Shown piece by piece: positions 53,479 through 62,146 of a stretch of 64,000 bases of DNA; position 1 is the stretch's first letter, and each line of letters starts with the position of its first letter. The notes below the pieces were generated by a model. The model was not told the origin of the DNA and searched no databases. It saw only the letters and a list, made by a program, of their open reading frames with translations. The stretch comes from Kaistella flava (ex Peng et al. 2021). Its GTDB lineage: Bacteria; Bacteroidota; Bacteroidia; Flavobacteriales; Weeksellaceae. The stretch covers positions 3,534,001 through 3,598,000 of the forward strand of contig NZ_CP040442.1 of NCBI RefSeq assembly GCF_015191005.1, written 5' to 3'. Both the position numbers and the translations under genes were made by a program.

Positions 53479-54459
53479 TTAATTTTTGGGTTTATAATTA
53501 CTTTGATTAAAAATTTCCTGAGCGTTCATTTTTAGGAAATCTGTTAATTTAGTTTCTGGTTTTTCCTGATAGAATTTTCTACAAATCTGCCAACCGCTAA
53601 AAATTCCAATTTGCGGTGAAGATTCATTATCGATTTCGGTATAGAATTTAGAAAACGGCGCAGGATTGATGAATCGCTCTGCTAATCTTTGGTCATCGCT
53701 GAATACCAGATTGTTCTCTACGAAATAATTCCAAATATTTGCTTCATTTGCTTTCGCCCATTCATATTGTTCGGGCGTATAATTCATTTTTAAAGCATCT
53801 GGTTCATTTGGTAAAAAGGCATCTTGCAAAGTCATCAGTTTTCCATAATACACGATTTGGTCAATGAATTTTTGATGTTCGAAATTGCGCTCTACAAAAT
53901 GTTCGGCAAAGATTTCGGAAACTTTAGGAATGATGTTTTTAGGATTCATGCTTTTCTGAAAGTACTGTTCCAAACCTTTATAATTCGGATTGTTTTCACC
54001 CATAAATGCAGTGATATCTATAAACAGCATATCTTTTTGTGATTCATAGAAAATGGGTTCCATAATTCCTTGCAAAGCAGACGAATAAAGAAAAACTTGA
54101 GGTTCTTTAAAATCGGGGAAATAGTTTTTGATGTGCGAAAATAGATCGGCTAACTCTTTATTAAGTTTAGTGACATCGATTTTTGAAATTGCTTCTTTGT
54201 AGACTTTAATTTCCTCGGGATCTTTTCTTCTTTCGGCAAAATCTTCATTAGGAACCGTTCCCTGAAAGAAAGGATATTTCTGAGTGAAACTTTCCAGTGA
54301 AACATTTGGATCATATAACTCTTTAGAAATGTCAATCAATTGTACTTTTTCAACTGGACTTTTAACTTCCACTTTCCAAAGATTTTCGGAATCTTTTTTA
54401 CATGAATTCATTCCCGTTACTAATACGGCAGAAAATAAGAGATATCTAAAAAACTTCAT
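53479..54459 (-). CDS. gldB: Gliding motility lipoprotein GldB
   Basis: 326 residues with a lipoprotein signal (MKFFRYLLFSAVLVTGMNSC, Cys20). The mature part is helical with YKGLEQYFQKSMNPKNIIPKVSEIFAEHFVERNF typical of GldB. GldB is essential for gliding and for SprB-type protein export in Flavobacterium johnsoniae. The ATG at 54459 is used: the much longer frame upstream has no family match and crosses the divergent promoter. The gene is divergent from the acetyltransferase-nadE operon. Confidence 0.92.
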   Translation of the reverse strand: MKFFRYLLFSAVLVTGMNSCKKDSENLWKVEVKSPVEKVQLIDISKELYDPNVSLESFTQKYPFFQGTVPNEDFAERRKDPEEIKVYKEAISKIDVTKLNKELADLFSHIKNYFPDFKEPQVFLYSSALQGIMEPIFYESQKDMLFIDITAFMGENNPNYKGLEQYFQKSMNPKNIIPKVSEIFAEHFVERNFEHQKFIDQIVYYGKLMTLQDAFLPNEPDALKMNYTPEQYEWAKANEANIWNYFVENNLVFSDDQRLAERFINPAPFSKFYTEIDNESSPQIGIFSGWQICRKFYQEKPETKLTDFLKMNAQEIFNQSNYKPKN

Positions 54460-54470
54460 TATTTTTACAT

Positions 54471-54478
54471 CAAATTTA
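54471..54478 (-). promoter_or_regulatory. Promoter -7 box of gldB
   Basis: TAAATTTG on the minus strand, 11 bases before the ATG at 54459. A second match, TATTTTTG, lies at 54485-54492. Confidence 0.5.
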
Positions 54479-54502
54479 GAATTGCAAAAATAAGGAAAAT
54501 TA

Positions 54503-55051
54503 ATGGCAAAAATATTCATTGAAACACCAAGACTCATTTTAAGAGAAATTATTTCTGAAGATGTTGAAAGAGTATTTTTATTGGACAGCAATCCTGATGT
54601 CATGAAATATATTGGCGTTAAACCAGTGACAAAATTGGAGGAATCTGAAGAAACCATCAAGAAAATCAGAAAACAATATCAAGAAAACGGAATCGCAAGA
54701 TGGGCAGTTATTGAAAAAGAATCAAACCTCTTAATCGGTTGGAGCGGTTTGAAATTATTAACTGAATCTCTCAATGGTTTCCAAAATGTGTACGAATTAG
54801 GTTATCGCTTTTTACCGGAATATTGGGGAAAAGGATATGCAACAGAATCAGGAAAGGCAGTTTTAGATTATGGTTTTAATAAAATGAATTTAGGTGGAAT
54901 TTACGCTTGCGTCGATATTCAAAATGTAGATTCAAATAAAATTCTAAAAGATAAATTAGGTTTCAAAGAACAAGGAACTTTTATTGATGATTTAGATAAT
55001 GCAACGTGTTATTGGTACGAATTAGAAAAAGTGAAATTTAATAAAGATTAA
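54503..55051 (+). CDS. GNAT family N-acetyltransferase
   Basis: 182 residues, RimJ/RimL type: ETPRLILREIISEDVERVFLLDSNPDVMKYIG at the N-terminus, GWSGLKLL, YELGYRFLPEYWGKGYATESGKAVLDYGF (acetyl-CoA loop W-G-K-G-Y-A) and NVDSNKILKDKLGFKE. Its stop is directly followed by the nadE ATG without a spacer, so it heads an operon of four genes. Substrate unknown. Confidence 0.9.
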   Translation: MAKIFIETPRLILREIISEDVERVFLLDSNPDVMKYIGVKPVTKLEESEETIKKIRKQYQENGIARWAVIEKESNLLIGWSGLKLLTESLNGFQNVYELGYRFLPEYWGKGYATESGKAVLDYGFNKMNLGGIYACVDIQNVDSNKILKDKLGFKEQGTFIDDLDNATCYWYELEKVKFNKD

Positions 55052-55843
55052 ATGCAAACAGATAAAATAACAGATAAAATAGTTTCCTGGCTGAAAGATT
55101 ACGCTGCAAAAGCAAATGTAAAAGGTTACGTTATCGGAGTTTCCGGCGGAATTGATTCTGCGGTCGTTTCTACACTTTGTGCCATGACAGGATTAAAAAC
55201 TTTGTTAATAGAAATGCCGATTCGTCAAAATTCTGCTGAAGTAGATCGCGCCTGGGAACACATGGAAGATTTAAAAAAACGATTCTCAAATGTTGAAGCG
55301 ATTTCGGTGAATTTGACTCCCGCTTTCGAAGAGTTATATAAAACCTTCGATGTTAATGATGAAGAATTTCCTGCAGAGAAACTGGCTTTTGCCAATACAA
55401 GAAGTCGTTTAAGAATGCTTACTTTATATTATTACGGACAAATCAATAGTATTCTTGTTTGCGGAACCGGAAATAAAGTGGAAGATTTCGGTGTTGGATT
55501 TTTCACCAAATATGGCGACGGTGGAGTAGATGTTTCGCCGATTGCAGATTTGTATAAAACTGAAGTTTATGCTTTGGCAAAATCTTTAGATCTTGTGGAA
55601 TCCATTCAAATTGCAATTCCGGCAGATGGATTGTGGGATGAATCAAGAACTGATGAACAGCAAATTGGTGCCACTTATCCGGAATTAGAAAAGATTCAGA
55701 AAGATTGGGGAACAAAAACAGAAGCGGATTATTCAGGAAGAGATTTAGAAGTTTTCAAAATTTTCCAGAGAATGAATCGTGCTGCTCAACATAAAATTCA
55801 ACCAATTCCGGTTTGTAATATTCCAGAAGAGTGGCGAAATTAA
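55052..55843 (+). CDS. nadE: NAD+ synthase
   Basis: 263 residues. Converts nicotinate adenine dinucleotide to NAD with ATP and ammonia. The P-loop-like SGGIDSAVVSTLCAMTG, VCGTGNKVEDFGVGFFTKYGDGGVD and IPADGLWDESRTDEQQIGATYPELE are the NadE signatures; there is no glutaminase domain, so it uses ammonia. Located between the acetyltransferase and a membrane protein-barnase pair; gldB-nadE neighbourhood is common in flavobacteria. Confidence 0.95.
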   Translation: MQTDKITDKIVSWLKDYAAKANVKGYVIGVSGGIDSAVVSTLCAMTGLKTLLIEMPIRQNSAEVDRAWEHMEDLKKRFSNVEAISVNLTPAFEELYKTFDVNDEEFPAEKLAFANTRSRLRMLTLYYYGQINSILVCGTGNKVEDFGVGFFTKYGDGGVDVSPIADLYKTEVYALAKSLDLVESIQIAIPADGLWDESRTDEQQIGATYPELEKIQKDWGTKTEADYSGRDLEVFKIFQRMNRAAQHKIQPIPVCNIPEEWRN

Positions 55844-55854
55844 AAAAAAAGAAA

Positions 55855-56388
55855 ATGAAATCATTAAAATTAAAATATCTTACTCCAATTTGTTTTCTCA
55901 TTTTCTTCATGCCTTTTTTACGAATGTGCGATGGGAAAGTAGAAACCATTGAAACAAATACGGAAGATGTTAGTCAAGTAATTTCATTGCCAGCGGAAGA
56001 AGTTAACCATGTAAATACTGTTGCAACAGAAGATGTGAATCTGAATACTTATCAATTAGGTGGAGTTTTTTTTAAATTACTTCTTGAAGGAGAACTTGAC
56101 GCGAAAATTTTTGCGGAAATAGATTTTTGGGAATCATTGTGTTATTCACTTATTCTTCTGAATTCAATTTTAATGGTTATTTTATCATTTTTGAGTAAAT
56201 TTCATTTGGTTAAAAATTTAGCGATTGTGAATGTTATTTTATTAATTATTTCGACCATTTTATTTATTAAGTCTGGATTTATAGAAAACTTTTCGGATGT
56301 GAAATATGGTTTTTACGTATTTTTAATATATTCATTCCTCATAATATACTTTGCCAAAAAAGAATTTTTAGAATTAAAAACATTATGA
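55855..56388 (+). CDS. Four-helix membrane protein preceding the barnase homologue
   Basis: 177 residues: an N-terminal hydrophobic segment (about 7-24, with a Cys in LRMCDGK), a Glu/Asn/Val-rich exposed loop (about 25-75), then three further membrane helices in the C-terminal half (about 90-112, 118-140, 150-170). I do not recognise a family. The stop overlaps the barnase ATG by four bases (ATGA), so the two are translationally coupled; it starts 11 bases after nadE. A role in localisation, export or self-protection of the ribonuclease is possible but unsupported. Confidence 0.75.
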   Translation: MKSLKLKYLTPICFLIFFMPFLRMCDGKVETIETNTEDVSQVISLPAEEVNHVNTVATEDVNLNTYQLGGVFFKLLLEGELDAKIFAEIDFWESLCYSLILLNSILMVILSFLSKFHLVKNLAIVNVILLIISTILFIKSGFIENFSDVKYGFYVFLIYSFLIIYFAKKEFLELKTL

Positions 56389-56909
56389 ACAAAGACAAAA
56401 TAAAACTCGTCCTCTTCTTTATCATCGGATTACTGACCGCATTTCTGGCGATGCATTTTTTCAACACTTATAAAAATGAAAAGAAGAATGAAGAGGTCAA
56501 TCAATCAGAAGTTTCCATTAAAGAAAATAATAATGAAAACTTTAGCGAAAATAAAAATTCAGAATCCGCAAATTTCTCTGGAAACATCAATGATTTAACA
56601 GAAGAAAATACGGTTATTAATTATGTGAAAACCAATCACGAACTTCCAGATTATTATTTGACAAAAAGTGAAGCGCGTAAACAAGGTTGGATTGCCTCAA
56701 AAGGAAACCTTTGCGATGTTCTTCCCGGAAAAGCAATTGGCGGAGATCACTTTAGCAACAGAGAAAAAACACTTCCAGCTGGAAATAAATATTTCGAAGC
56801 CGACGTGAATTACAATTGTTCAAACCGAAATGCTGACCGAATTATCTTCACCAAAAACGGCGACGTTTGGCTGACGAAGAATCATTATAAAACATTTGAC
56901 AAAAAATAA
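56385..56909 (+). CDS. Membrane-anchored barnase-family ribonuclease
   Basis: 174 residues: a membrane anchor (about 7-26), a Lys/Asn/Glu-rich linker (27-75) and a barnase domain (about 78-174). The match to Bacillus barnase is strong: ELPDYYLTKSEARKQGW, ASKGNL and GKAIGGDHFSNREKTLP. Catalytic residues are conserved as E138 (barnase E73), R152 (R87), H167 (H102) and K94 (K27). Two Cys (C110, C145), absent from barnase at these sites, could form a disulfide if the domain is outside the cytosol. The substrate is RNA. Barstar follows 181 bases downstream. Confidence 0.9.
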   Translation: MNKDKIKLVLFFIIGLLTAFLAMHFFNTYKNEKKNEEVNQSEVSIKENNNENFSENKNSESANFSGNINDLTEENTVINYVKTNHELPDYYLTKSEARKQGWIASKGNLCDVLPGKAIGGDHFSNREKTLPAGNKYFEADVNYNCSNRNADRIIFTKNGDVWLTKNHYKTFDKK

Positions 56910-57008
56910 TAAGAGCAAAAAAGATTAAGAACAAAAAATCAACTCAAAGCCATTGCTAAGCGAAGCGCCTTTGCGACCGTAATTAATTAGAAAGAATATA
57001 AAAAAAAC

Positions 57009-57038
57009 TTTGCGCCTTTGCGTTTAAAAGTATTTTTG
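57009..57038 (+). promoter_or_regulatory. Promoter of the barstar gene
   Basis: TTTG at 57009-57012 and TATTTTTG at 57031-57038 with 18 bases between fit the -33/-7 consensus. Transcription should start near 57043, about 48 bases before the ATG, so barstar can be made independently of the nadE-barnase operon. The leader contains two CCACAACCTAAA words. Confidence 0.6.
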
Positions 57039-57090
57039 AATTTTGAAGAATAGACTTTAAAACCACAACCTAAACCCACAACCTAAAAAT

Positions 57091-57384
57091 ATGAATACTG
57101 TATATATTGACTTTATAGAAATCGGAGATATGGAAGATTTCTTCGAGCAATTAAAAGAAAAACTAAAACTGCCTGAAACTTTCGGCGATAATCTCGATGC
57201 ACTTTACGATTCGATTACCGGATTTGTAGAACTTCCATTGCATCTTGAATTCGTGAATATGAGTGTTGAGCAATTGGATGATTTCGAAGATTTACTCACA
57301 ACTTTAGAGGAAGCAGATGAAGAAGTAGAAGACTTTTCATTTTCCTATTACCTCGAACAATACGAAGACGAGGACGAAGAATAA
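57091..57384 (+). CDS. Barstar family protein (barnase inhibitor)
   Basis: 97 residues. The barstar core LPETFGDNLDALYDSITGFVELPLHLEF aligns directly with Bacillus barstar; D36 and D40 correspond to barstar D35 and D39, which plug the barnase active site, and F31/Y39 replace Tyr29/Trp38. The C-terminus (about 72-97) is very acidic (EEADEEVEDFS, YEDEDEE). It is presumably the cytosolic inhibitor of the ribonuclease encoded just upstream. It has its own promoter box and terminator. Confidence 0.93.
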   Translation: MNTVYIDFIEIGDMEDFFEQLKEKLKLPETFGDNLDALYDSITGFVELPLHLEFVNMSVEQLDDFEDLLTTLEEADEEVEDFSFSYYLEQYEDEDEE

Positions 57385-57419
57385 AAAAAGAAACCATCTG
57401 TGAAGATGGTTTCTTTTTA
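57384..57419 (+). terminator. Terminator after barstar
   Basis: GAAACCATC and GATGGTTTC form a nine-base stem with A-run before and TTTTT after; it can also end the minus-strand lipoprotein transcript. Confidence 0.88.
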
Positions 57420-57450
57420 TGAAAAAATTAATTTGATATTAAATTAGATA

Positions 57451-58665
57451 TTAATTTCCGGCTTCTGCAATATCATAAGCAGTATAGCCAGACCATGTTT
57501 TTGCCCATGTTGGTAAAGCAGTTCCGTTTCCTGCACCTGTTGCTGTATTGTTTTCTGTGAATACTCCGGCAAGATTTGGAGTTGGCATCGCAGTAGTCGC
57601 TTTTGCTTTCCAGTTGGTTCCTGTGTTTACAAAACGAACGTTGGTGATGTAATTTCCACCTAGGAACCAGTTGTAAGTTCTGTCGGTTTCAAAATCAAGA
57701 CCAGTAGTAAAATTAGCAATTACCACATTGTCGAATTTTCCATTAGATCCTGCTCTGATCTTCATTCCTTGAGATTCCGAACCTTTGGAGTTACCAATTA
57801 AGGTCATGTTTTTGATCGTTGGATTCGATGCACCGTTTCCGTTGGTTGTGTTAGGATCAGTATCTTGCGTATCTGCTTCTACACCTCTGTTGCCAGGTTC
57901 TGCAGCGTTTAAAAATGCTTTGTCTCTTGCAGCGTAAACATAATCTATAGTTCCTTGGTATCCTTCCGTCCAGTCTACAGAATCATCGCCAACACCAATT
58001 ACGACTAAGTGATCAGCGTTGACGTTTCCACCGAAGAATTCTACCCCATCATCTCCACCATTTAAAATAGAAACGTAAGAAATTGTAGTTCCACTTCCTA
58101 CGCCGAATAATGAAAGACCGTTAAACTCTTTCTCTGGATTGTATTTAAATCCACTGTCTTTAATAACGAGATATTTAATCGATCCAGAATTGTCGGCTTT
58201 ATTAGTGCCACCATAAATTAAATCTCCAAGTTCTGAAGAAGATGTTCCAGAAGCACTTCTGTTGGTCGGCGCATTTCCTAAAATGACAATTCCTCCCCAA
58301 TATCCCTGTGTATGTTGAGCACCTTCAAAAACCACTGGTTGAGATTCGGTACCGTTTACGAATAATTTTCCACCTCTGTCAACAATCAGATAGTTTGCGC
58401 CTTGTGCTCCTACTACTTTTGTTCCGGCAGGAATAATTAATGTTGCTCCGTTTTCCACCAACAATTTTCCGTTGAGGTTATACGTTTTCGAAGGGTCTAG
58501 AGTGACAGTCGTTCCGGCAGCAATTGTTCCTTTAAAATTTGATGGATCAATTGAAGGGATTGCCACTTCTTGATCATCATCACTTCTACTACAAGATACG
58601 ATTGTTGTAGCGGCAGTCGCCATTAACGTAAAGCACAATGCTGCTTGTAAAAAATTCTTTTTCAT
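57451..58665 (-). CDS. Surface-exposed beta-helix lipoprotein
   Basis: 404 residues: lipoprotein signal with lipobox IVSC (Cys25) followed at once by SRSDDDQE, which fits the Ser-Asp-rich export signal for surface lipoproteins in Flavobacteria. The mature protein is a parallel beta-helix type (GTIAAGTTVTLDPSKTYNLNGKLLVENGATLIIPAGT, GGKLFVNGTESQPVVFEG, YWGGIVILGNAP, DDGVEFFGGNVNADHLVV). It lies directly behind the TonB receptor gene (21-bp gap), so it is probably the surface partner of that receptor. The ligand is unknown. Confidence 0.87.
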   Translation of the reverse strand: MKKNFLQAALCFTLMATAATTIVSCSRSDDDQEVAIPSIDPSNFKGTIAAGTTVTLDPSKTYNLNGKLLVENGATLIIPAGTKVVGAQGANYLIVDRGGKLFVNGTESQPVVFEGAQHTQGYWGGIVILGNAPTNRSASGTSSSELGDLIYGGTNKADNSGSIKYLVIKDSGFKYNPEKEFNGLSLFGVGSGTTISYVSILNGGDDGVEFFGGNVNADHLVVIGVGDDSVDWTEGYQGTIDYVYAARDKAFLNAAEPGNRGVEADTQDTDPNTTNGNGASNPTIKNMTLIGNSKGSESQGMKIRAGSNGKFDNVVIANFTTGLDFETDRTYNWFLGGNYITNVRFVNTGTNWKAKATTAMPTPNLAGVFTENNTATGAGNGTALPTWAKTWSGYTAYDIAEAGN

Positions 58666-58686
58666 AAGTTTACTTTTATTAGATTT

Positions 58687-61251
58687 TTAAAATTTGTAAG
58701 ATAAGTTCAGGCCTATTTGTCTTCCTTTGGTATAGCTTCTGTTCGTGTAACCGACATTGTTGATTACCTGTTCTATTTTGTTTTCGGAGTTCACCAAATT
58801 TTTGGCATTAATTCCTATTCCGATTTGTTTGAAATTAAATTTCAGATTAGCGTCTAAAAGATGGATTGGGTTTTCATAGAAATTCCCGACTTTATTGGTT
58901 CCTAAAGCAAATAGACTTTTGCCTACATAAGAGTAAGAAATCACGAAATCAACGGTACTGTTGCTGCTGAATTTTTGATTGTAACCCAAATTCACATTGG
59001 CAAGGAAATCAGCAACACCTTGGATGGCATCTTTAGTTTGTCCATTGAACTGAACAATCTTCCCTGCGTTTTCTTTGGCGAATTCTGCTTCGGATTTCAG
59101 CTGCTGTTCCGAGTGCATATAAGTTCCGTTCAGGAAAGTATATAGTTTTGAATTTCCCCATTTATAAATATCTTTTCTGAATTCCATTTCTGCTCCAACA
59201 ACATATCCATTATTGGCAATGTTGAAGTAAGTCATATCACTTGACGCTGCCGTAGAATAAGTAGTTCTGGCAATCGGATTCTGAATATATTTCCCGAACG
59301 CCGTAATAGAAAATATTTCGCCGGGTTTACTGAAAAGTTCCCATTTCAAATCCACATTATAATTGTCTGAAGGAAAAAGATGTGGGTTTCCATAAACATT
59401 GGTGGTAACATCGTAATAACCCGTTGGTACTAATTCTTTTGCCTGTGGAAGTGTATAAGTTTTTGAGGCTGAAAATCTTATATTCTGCTTGTCATTAATG
59501 GTGTATTTCGCGTTTAAAGCAGGTAAGAATTTATTGTAAGTTTTGTTGCTTTTATCTTTGCCAAAAATGGAGTCATCCCAATTGCTTTGTAGGTCTATAT
59601 AATCAAACCTTCCACCTAATTGCACCACAAACCGGTCGCCGAATTGATAATCCAGATTTAAAAATCCTGCCTGAATGTTTTGTTTAAAACCATAATAAAA
59701 CGGAATATATCGTTCGCTGTCGTTACGGAATGTGTTGTATTGAATAATTCCATTGTTGGAAGGATTAATGAAAGCATCCACATTATTAGGATCCACTGCG
59801 GTTTGTATCGCGAAATTGAGTCCAATCGTAGTGTTGTCAAAATGTCGGTCTTTATACGAACCGTTATAACCAAAGTTTATCTTCAGATTTTCTAATTGTT
59901 TGGTAATACTTAAAAATCCGTTCAGCGTGTTATCTTTCAATTCATCGAAATAACGGTGATTATTGATGGTGCTCGCAGCAATAAGATTTAAAGTATTTGC
60001 ATCGAAAGTATTCTGCAATCGATCCGGTCTTTTGCTGTTCATCATATTGTAGCTCACCGCCCAATCTGCCGTCCAGGTATCGGTCACTTTATGATTTCCG
60101 TATAATTGATTGATGATCGTAGAAGTAATTTTATTGTCGCCTCTATTAATGATAACATCGGTTCCGATTTCACGAATATAACCTTTGAAAAATCTTGCAT
60201 CCTGTTCAGAAGAATGAATAAAGTTGGAAGTGAAACTGATTTTATTTGAAGAATTAATCTTGTAAGCCACGTTAACCAAAGCAGTAGAATTAGTGCCGTA
60301 AGTGTATCGCTCAACATCTAACGCTTTAATGGCATCTCCGGTCGAATCGTAAAATCCTTCTTTACCAGCGCTGTACACATAATTATTTTCAAAACCGGCA
60401 TATCCGAAAATAGAAAACTTTCCGATGGTTGCGCCGCCTTCAATGTCCATATTTGAATTGAAAGGATTGTCCGCATTTTTAAAATTCCAACTGGTCGTAA
60501 ATGGATATCGCACTTTCGGATCACCTTTTCTAAAGGTGGTTTGTTTATATCCGAAAAATCCTGGGTCGCCATCCTGAAGTTTAAAGTTCCCTTTATCAAA
60601 AGTTTGTAAATTAATACTGCTTCCGATTCCTACTTTAAAATAAGGTTTTCCCGAATGTTCTTTAGAAACAATATTAATATTTGCTCCACCGAAATCACCT
60701 GAAAATCGAGGATTGTAAACTTTGTCCAGAGAAATATATTCAATAATAGAAGTCTTAAAGATTTCCAGATTAATATTCTTAAATTCCGGATTGTCAGATG
60801 GGATAGGAAGTCCGTTAAGAGTGGTAGAATTATATCGGTCACCCAAACCACGAATCACAATTTGTCCGCTTCCTTCCTGTTTTTGAGTGCCCGAAGCTTT
60901 AGTTACTGCGGTTGCGGCATCGCCAATTCCTTGTTTTTCAAGTTGTGCGGAACCTACCCGTTCTATCACTTCAACCGATTTTTTCTGTAAACTGATAATA
61001 TTGCTTTCTGTTCCTTTATTAAGGTTCCCTTTAAATACGATACCTTCAAGTGTTTTCTCTTTATCAGAGCCTTTTTGCGAATTAGAATCTTTGGGAGCGC
61101 TGATTATATTGCTTTTCGTTCCTTTTTTAAGGCTGTCATTAATTACAACTTCTTCAAGTGATCTCTCTTTATTAGAGCCTATTTGCGCATTAAGAACTGT
61201 AGATGCACTTATTAAAAACAGAACACCAATACTTAATTTAGCTACTTTCAT
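58687..61251 (-). CDS. TonB-dependent receptor with duplicated TonB-box region
   Basis: 854 residues: signal peptide (to about 23), a TonB-box-like SLEEVVI and a second TLEGIVF, plug domain (about 95-225; IVIRGLGDRYNSTTLNGLPIPS), then a 22-strand barrel ending in aromatic F. Residues 25-60 and 61-96 are a tandem duplication (GSNKERSLEE... versus GSDKEKTLEG..., both ending KSNIIS or ESNIIS). There is no carboxypeptidase-like N-terminal domain. It imports a substrate across the outer membrane together with the surface lipoprotein encoded next. Divergent from a PhoB/PhoR-like pair, so phosphate-related control is possible. Confidence 0.92.
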   Translation of the reverse strand: MKVAKLSIGVLFLISASTVLNAQIGSNKERSLEEVVINDSLKKGTKSNIISAPKDSNSQKGSDKEKTLEGIVFKGNLNKGTESNIISLQKKSVEVIERVGSAQLEKQGIGDAATAVTKASGTQKQEGSGQIVIRGLGDRYNSTTLNGLPIPSDNPEFKNINLEIFKTSIIEYISLDKVYNPRFSGDFGGANINIVSKEHSGKPYFKVGIGSSINLQTFDKGNFKLQDGDPGFFGYKQTTFRKGDPKVRYPFTTSWNFKNADNPFNSNMDIEGGATIGKFSIFGYAGFENNYVYSAGKEGFYDSTGDAIKALDVERYTYGTNSTALVNVAYKINSSNKISFTSNFIHSSEQDARFFKGYIREIGTDVIINRGDNKITSTIINQLYGNHKVTDTWTADWAVSYNMMNSKRPDRLQNTFDANTLNLIAASTINNHRYFDELKDNTLNGFLSITKQLENLKINFGYNGSYKDRHFDNTTIGLNFAIQTAVDPNNVDAFINPSNNGIIQYNTFRNDSERYIPFYYGFKQNIQAGFLNLDYQFGDRFVVQLGGRFDYIDLQSNWDDSIFGKDKSNKTYNKFLPALNAKYTINDKQNIRFSASKTYTLPQAKELVPTGYYDVTTNVYGNPHLFPSDNYNVDLKWELFSKPGEIFSITAFGKYIQNPIARTTYSTAASSDMTYFNIANNGYVVGAEMEFRKDIYKWGNSKLYTFLNGTYMHSEQQLKSEAEFAKENAGKIVQFNGQTKDAIQGVADFLANVNLGYNQKFSSNSTVDFVISYSYVGKSLFALGTNKVGNFYENPIHLLDANLKFNFKQIGIGINAKNLVNSENKIEQVINNVGYTNRSYTKGRQIGLNLSYKF
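60964..61179 (-). repeat. Tandem 108-bp duplication inside the TonB receptor gene
   Basis: Two adjacent 108-base units (61179-61072 and 61071-60964) share long identical words on the plus strand, for example CTCTTTAT.AGAGCC and AAGTG..CTCTCTTTAT. They encode the duplicated 36-residue TonB-box region, and the DNA similarity is still high, so the event looks fairly recent. Confidence 0.8.
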
Positions 61252-61415
61252 TTCTTCTTTTTATTAGATTTCTTTCGAGGCAAAGGAAGAAATAAAGGCT
61301 TAATTTGATGTTGCGTCAGTTTTAACTTTTGTTTACCATTCCTTTAACAAAAATGGGGTCATATTAATTAATTATGAATTATTAAATTGATGGGTTTTGG
61401 AACCTTTAATTTGAG

Positions 61416-61423
61416 TAATTTTG
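61416..61423 (+). promoter_or_regulatory. Promoter -7 box of the response-regulator gene
   Basis: TAATTTTG with an upstream TTTTG (61395-61399) about 16 bases away; ATG follows 19 bases later at 61443. Confidence 0.5.
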
Positions 61424-61442
61424 AAAGAATAAAAAGTAAACA

Positions 61443-62120
61443 ATGCACAAGAAAAAGATTCTTTTGATCGACGATGAGGTTGATATTTTAGAAATCCTCT
61501 CTTATAATCTGGAGAAGGAAGGATATTTAGTTACCACCGCAACCAACGGAAATGAAGGAATCCAGAAAGCAAAAGAAATGATTCCTGATTTGATTCTCCT
61601 CGATGTAATGATGCCGGAAAAAGATGGAATCGAAACGTGTCAGGAACTTCGCCAGATTAAAGAATTACAAAATACACTCATCGTATTTCTTTCTGCCCGA
61701 AGCGAAGAGTTTTCTCAATTAGCAGGTTTTCAAGCTGGAGCAAACGATTACGTAGTGAAAATCATTAAACCGAAAGTCCTTACTTCAAAAATAAATGCGC
61801 TTTTACAATTAACTTCAAAAGTTAGTAATGACGCAAAAGTCCTTAAAATTGGCGATTTGGTTATCGATAAAGATAATGTAAAAGTCACCAAAAGTGGACA
61901 GCATTTTTTACTCCCTAAAAAAGAATTTGATCTATTGTATCTTCTTGCTTCAAATACTGAAAAAGTGTTTAAAAGAGAAGAGATTTTAGAAAAAGTTTGG
62001 GGAAATGATGTCGTTGTGGGCGAAAGAACCATCGATGTTCATATCAGAAGATTACGTGAAAAATTGGGAATTAATACTATTCAAACTTTAAAAGGAATCG
62101 GTTATAAATTAGTTGTGTAA
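61443..62120 (+). CDS. OmpR/PhoB-family response regulator
   Basis: 225 residues: receiver domain (about 4-120) with the acidic pair DDEVD, phospho-acceptor Asp in LILLDVMMPEKDGIE and the Lys in VVKIIKPKVL; then a winged-helix DNA-binding domain (about 130-225, LPKKEFDLLYLLASNTEKVFKREEILEKVWG, GERTIDVHIRRLREKLG). Members of this pair in Bacteroidota often answer phosphate starvation. The kinase gene starts 26 bases later. Confidence 0.94.
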   Translation: MHKKKILLIDDEVDILEILSYNLEKEGYLVTTATNGNEGIQKAKEMIPDLILLDVMMPEKDGIETCQELRQIKELQNTLIVFLSARSEEFSQLAGFQAGANDYVVKIIKPKVLTSKINALLQLTSKVSNDAKVLKIGDLVIDKDNVKVTKSGQHFLLPKKEFDLLYLLASNTEKVFKREEILEKVWGNDVVVGERTIDVHIRRLREKLGINTIQTLKGIGYKLVV

Positions 62121-62146
62121 CTTTGGTCAATAACCATTCTATATAA

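Noticed and set aside
54460..54660. N-terminal extension of gldB
   Set aside because: The extension would cross the gldB promoter and the divergent gene start, and the ATG at 54459 gives a perfect lipoprotein signal.
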